Of a stretch of DNA of 64,000 bases, positions 61,531-64,000 are shown in pieces. The DNA is from Granulicella sp. GTDB lineage: Bacteria; Acidobacteriota; Terriglobia; Terriglobales; Acidobacteriaceae. Positions within the stretch are counted from its first letter, which is position 1. Every line of letters starts with the position of its first letter. A model generated the notes under the pieces. The model did not search any database. It saw nothing but the letters and a program-made list of their open reading frames with translations, and was not told the origin of the DNA. The translations under genes and the position numbers were made by a program. The DNA lies in contig DAIDGQ010000027.1 in NCBI GenBank assembly GCA_027452215.1, positions 1 to 64,000 on the forward strand, in the 5' to 3' direction.

Positions 61531-62664
61531 CTAGCTGAACATTTCCTTGACTTTGCTGAAGAGGCCGCGTGAGGTCGGGGTGTTCTCGACGGAGATGGAT
61601 TCGGCCAACTGCTTGAGAAGATCCTTCTGCTGTTTTGTCAGCTTCGAAGGAGTCTGCACGCGTACTTCGACGATCAGGTCGCCCTTGCCGTGCGAGTTGA
61701 GGTGAGGGACACCCTTGCCTCGCAGCTTGATTTCTCGACCGCTCTGCGTTCCTTCGGGGACCTTAATGGTTTCCACGCCGTCGAAGGTCTCGAGTTCGAG
61801 TTCTGTGCCAAGTGCGGCCTGCGGAAAGCTGATCGGGATCACGCAGTGGAGGTCGTCGCCGTCGCGCTCGAAGAATTTGTGGGCCTTCACTTCGAGGACT
61901 ACATAAAAATCTCCGGCGGGACCTCCAAAGCGGCCAGCCTCCCCTTCACCCGAGTAGCGGATGCGTGTGTCCGTCTCGACTCCTGCCGGCACCTTGACCA
62001 GGATGCTATGCTCGCGCGTCACACGTGAGTCGCCCTTGCAGGTGGCGCACGGCGTGCGGATGACGGAGCCTGTGCCGCTGCAGACGGGGCAAGTTCGAGC
62101 GACGGCGAAGAAGCCCTGCTGCGACCGGATCTGGCCGCGGCCCCCGCACTGTTGGCAGGTCTCGGGCTGCTTACCGTTAGCGGAGCCGGTGCCACTGCAA
62201 TCGTCGCAGGGCTCGGCGCGACGGATCTTGATCTCGCGTTCCACGCCAAAGACGGCCTCTTCGAACTCCAGCTTCATATCGAACTTGAGGTCGCGACCGC
62301 GTTGCTGACGCGTAGCCCGGCGGTTGCCTCCGCCCATGTTGAACATCTCGCCGAACAGATCACCGAAGATGTCATTGAGATCGCCCTGGCCCTGGAACGG
62401 ACTGCCACCGCCAAAGCCGCTAGACCCGTTAACCCCGGCATGACCGTAGCGGTCATAGGCCGCTCGCTTGTCAGGGTCGGAGAGGACCTGGTACGCCTCG
62501 CTGCACTCCTTGAACTTCTCCTCGGCCTCAGGATTGTTCGGGTTGCGGTCAGGGTGGAACTGCATGGCGAGTTTGCGATACGCAGACTTGATTTCCACGT
62601 CAGAGGCGTTGCGTTCGACGCTGAGGATTTCGTAGTAGTCAGTCTTCATCGTGGCTGTGGGCAT
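61531..62664 (-). CDS. dnaJ: Chaperone protein DnaJ
   Basis: Hsp40 co-chaperone of DnaK. The 377 aa protein has the J domain ([20 protein letters not shown] with HPD in FHPDRN), a Gly/Phe-rich linker ([15 protein letters not shown]), four zinc-finger repeats ([32 protein letters not shown]) and the C-terminal substrate-binding domain. ATG 62664 has an AGGAA about 8 nt upstream; MKTDYY at 62649 is the alternative. Third gene of the hrcA-grpE-dnaJ heat-shock cluster. Confidence 0.97.
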   Translation of the reverse strand: MPTATMKTDYYEILSVERNASDVEIKSAYRKLAMQFHPDRNPNNPEAEEKFKECSEAYQVLSDPDKRAAYDRYGHAGVNGSSGFGGGSPFQGQGDLNDIFGDLFGEMFNMGGGNRRATRQQRGRDLKFDMKLEFEEAVFGVEREIKIRRAEPCDDCSGTGSANGKQPETCQQCGGRGQIRSQQGFFAVARTCPVCSGTGSVIRTPCATCKGDSRVTREHSILVKVPAGVETDTRIRYSGEGEAGRFGGPAGDFYVVLEVKAHKFFERDGDDLHCVIPISFPQAALGTELELETFDGVETIKVPEGTQSGREIKLRGKGVPHLNSHGKGDLIVEVRVQTPSKLTKQQKDLLKQLAESISVENTPTSRGLFSKVKEMFS

Positions 62665-62774
62665 TCCTGATTCCTGGTATGTGCGAATGACTCGATGGTC
62701 GTTATTGTTCGGAGCTAAATCCCAACTCGTGATGCGTTCGTTTCACGCAGCCTCGAGTCCACTTCCAATCGGCA

Positions 62775-62835
62775 GGGATGTTGCTCATTCAACGGCTGCT
62801 CATGCAATGGACCGCTGCTGATCCAGCGACATCCC
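62775..62835 (-). other. Hairpin between grpE and dnaJ
   Basis: GGGATGTTGC (62775-62784) can pair with GCGACATCCC (62826-62835), 9 bp plus one G-U, with a 41-nt loop, right after the grpE stop. It may protect upstream mRNA or slow readthrough into dnaJ. The rest of the 174-bp gap shows no gene and no CIRCE element. Confidence 0.4.
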
Positions 62836-62838
62836 TTG

Positions 62839-63390
62839 CTACTCACTCTTCTGCGCCGAATTGCTGGCGATGCGAACCAGAGCGGGGCGAAGCAGCTTGT
62901 CGCGGAGCTTATACCCACGACGGATCTCTTCGAGGATCTGGTGGTCCGGATGCTCCAACGTTTCGATGCTCCCGAGGGCCTCATGGATTCGCGGGTCGAA
63001 CTGCGCACCAATGGCCTCCACCGGCTGCACGTTCAGGCCGCGCAGAGCTTCTTCCATCTGCTTCACGATCAACTGCACGCCGGTCCGGAGTTGCGCAACA
63101 TCGCCCGTTGAATTCAGGGCGAGCGCAAAGTTGTCGAGGACTCCGAGGAACGGCTCGACGGCAGACTGAACGGCATAGTCGCGAGCGTCCTGACGCTCCT
63201 TGATCTCCCGCTTGCGTGCGTTATCGAACTCGGCCTGGAGGCGAGCAAGCCGGTCGACCAGTTGATCGCGCTCACCCCGAAGCTGCTCAAGCTCCGCGTT
63301 GCTGTCCTGCGCTTCCATCCCGGCTTCGACGTCTACCTGCGCAGTCTCCGGTTCGTGAAGTTCGTTTTGTTCGATCTGTTCTGTGCTCAT
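62839..63390 (-). CDS. grpE: Nucleotide exchange factor GrpE
   Basis: Releases ADP from DnaK. The 183 aa protein has an acidic N-terminus, a long coiled coil (NAELEQLRGERDQLVDRLAR) and the C-terminal beta domain seen in VQPVEAIGAQFDPRIHEALG. ATG 63390 is chosen because AAAAGGA lies about 9 nt upstream; the frame extends to 63447 without a ribosome site. It lies 84 bp after hrcA. Confidence 0.94.
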   Translation of the reverse strand: MSTEQIEQNELHEPETAQVDVEAGMEAQDSNAELEQLRGERDQLVDRLARLQAEFDNARKREIKERQDARDYAVQSAVEPFLGVLDNFALALNSTGDVAQLRTGVQLIVKQMEEALRGLNVQPVEAIGAQFDPRIHEALGSIETLEHPDHQILEEIRRGYKLRDKLLRPALVRIASNSAQKSE

Positions 63391-63474
63391 AGTGTTTTCC
63401 TTTTGGCTACGCGACCAACGCGCGAAGCGGTCTTTGACGGTGGTCATGAATAAATCCAGTCTCTTTGCCGGCCG

Positions 63475-64000
63475 TTAGGGGGACAACGGCGCCATCTCGC
63501 CGCTGTCTATTCGATGCAGAAGCTGCGCAATGTATCCTACGGCGGATATGGCGCTCTCGTAATTCATGCGTTTGGGGCCAAGGATCGCGACCGTACTATC
63601 GCCGGAGATTTGCGCCGGGGCAGCGATGAGCACGAGCCCGGCCATACCAGGGTCCTGCTGCTCCAGGTCGAAGATCACGCGAACGGACTGCTCGGTGGTA
63701 TCGATGTAGGCGTTGAGCAACTCGATCAGCCGTTGCTTTTGCTCCAGCGCTGACAGCATGGCACGCAGGCGATCGCGGTCCGCAGGAAGGCCGATCAGGT
63801 TCGCTACTCCTTCGATGTAGACCGACTGCTGCTGCGCGGAACCAGCGGGAACGGTCCGAGACCACAGGTCAACCGCATCGGCAAGTTGCTGGTAGACGGC
63901 ACGCTCGTGGTCGATCCGGCGCGTCAGTTCGTTCCGCACCCTGTCGATGTTCCAGCCGCGGAAGTGCTCATTCAGGAAGTTGGCCGCCGTCTCGAGTTGC
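63475..64000 (-). CDS. hrcA: Heat-inducible repressor HrcA (C-terminal part)
   Basis: The visible part (about 174 codons, open at the right edge) has the HrcA C-terminal features ILGPKRMNYESAISAVGYI and an end AQLLHRID. HrcA binds CIRCE operators and represses heat-shock genes. The DNA-binding N-terminus and any CIRCE element lie beyond the window. The coding frame runs on past a possible GTG at 63939, so no start is in view. It heads the hrcA-grpE-dnaJ cluster. Confidence 0.93.
   Translation of the reverse strand, partial: QLETAANFLNEHFRGWNIDRVRNELTRRIDHERAVYQQLADAVDLWSRTVPAGSAQQQSVYIEGVANLIGLPADRDRLRAMLSALEQKQRLIELLNAYIDTTEQSVRVIFDLEQQDPGMAGLVLIAAPAQISGDSTVAILGPKRMNYESAISAVGYIAQLLHRIDSGEMAPLSP

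Noticed and set aside
62665-62838. CIRCE operator before dnaJ
   Set aside because: No TTAGCACTC-N9-GAGTGCTAA or close variant found; any CIRCE would be upstream of hrcA, outside the window.

Overview
This window looks like chromosomal DNA of a soil acidobacterium of the Terriglobia type (Terriglobus, Granulicella or Edaphobacter relatives). That is inferred from overall gene style, high GC, a short RpoZ, a large maltose/trehalose locus and large secreted beta-propeller proteins; no rRNA or other decisive marker is present. Coding density is high, there are two tRNA genes, and I see no phage, transposase or CRISPR array.

Layout. 1-2.7 kb: family-4 uracil-DNA glycosylase, tRNA-Ala(CGC), a fluoride riboswitch, crcB and two DUF190 genes. 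2.7-4.4 kb, minus strand: a radical SAM/SPASM maturase preceded by a gene for a 46-49 residue peptide with one Cys in a Gly/Ser/Pro/Thr-rich tail. This is a likely RiPP (ribosomally made, modified peptide) system and the best candidate here for something undescribed. 4.6-9.8 kb: tRNA-Gly(CCC), a C-terminal processing protease, a SurA-like foldase and a YhaM-like OB/HD nuclease. 10-16.3 kb: a secreted beta-propeller lipoprotein, then aroC, def, fmt and rsmB. 16.4-20.9 kb, minus strand: a PASTA protein, a long CDF transporter, ubiE/menG and an aroB whose reading frame contains a repeat element.

21-26.3 kb: a three-subunit molybdenum hydroxylase (FAD, 2Fe-2S and Mo subunits) divergent from an MFS transporter. 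26.4-41.3 kb: a glucan/trehalose island. One arm (glgE, treS-maltokinase fusion, a GT-A-like glycosyltransferase, a membrane protein) runs on the minus strand; the other (GH15, treY, treZ, Nudix) runs on the plus strand from the same divergent intergenic region. Together they can convert trehalose to maltose-1-phosphate to alpha-glucan (TreS, maltokinase, GlgE) and alpha-glucan back to trehalose (TreY, TreZ). 41.4-51.8 kb: a secreted MetX-like hydrolase, VWA protein, outer-membrane protein, tricorn-like protease, methyltransferase, MoxR-like ATPase and MscS channel. 51.9-64 kb: rho, rpoZ, comM, a YjbR-family protein, sdaA, a GT87 glycosyltransferase, a thiolase, a candidate small RNA or leader, rsmE, dnaJ, grpE and partial hrcA.

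At the largest scale, strand composition flips at about 20.9-21.0 kb. The plus strand is C-rich to the left and G-rich to the right, although genes on both sides of the flip are on the minus strand. This is either a replication-related skew switch or a rearrangement junction.
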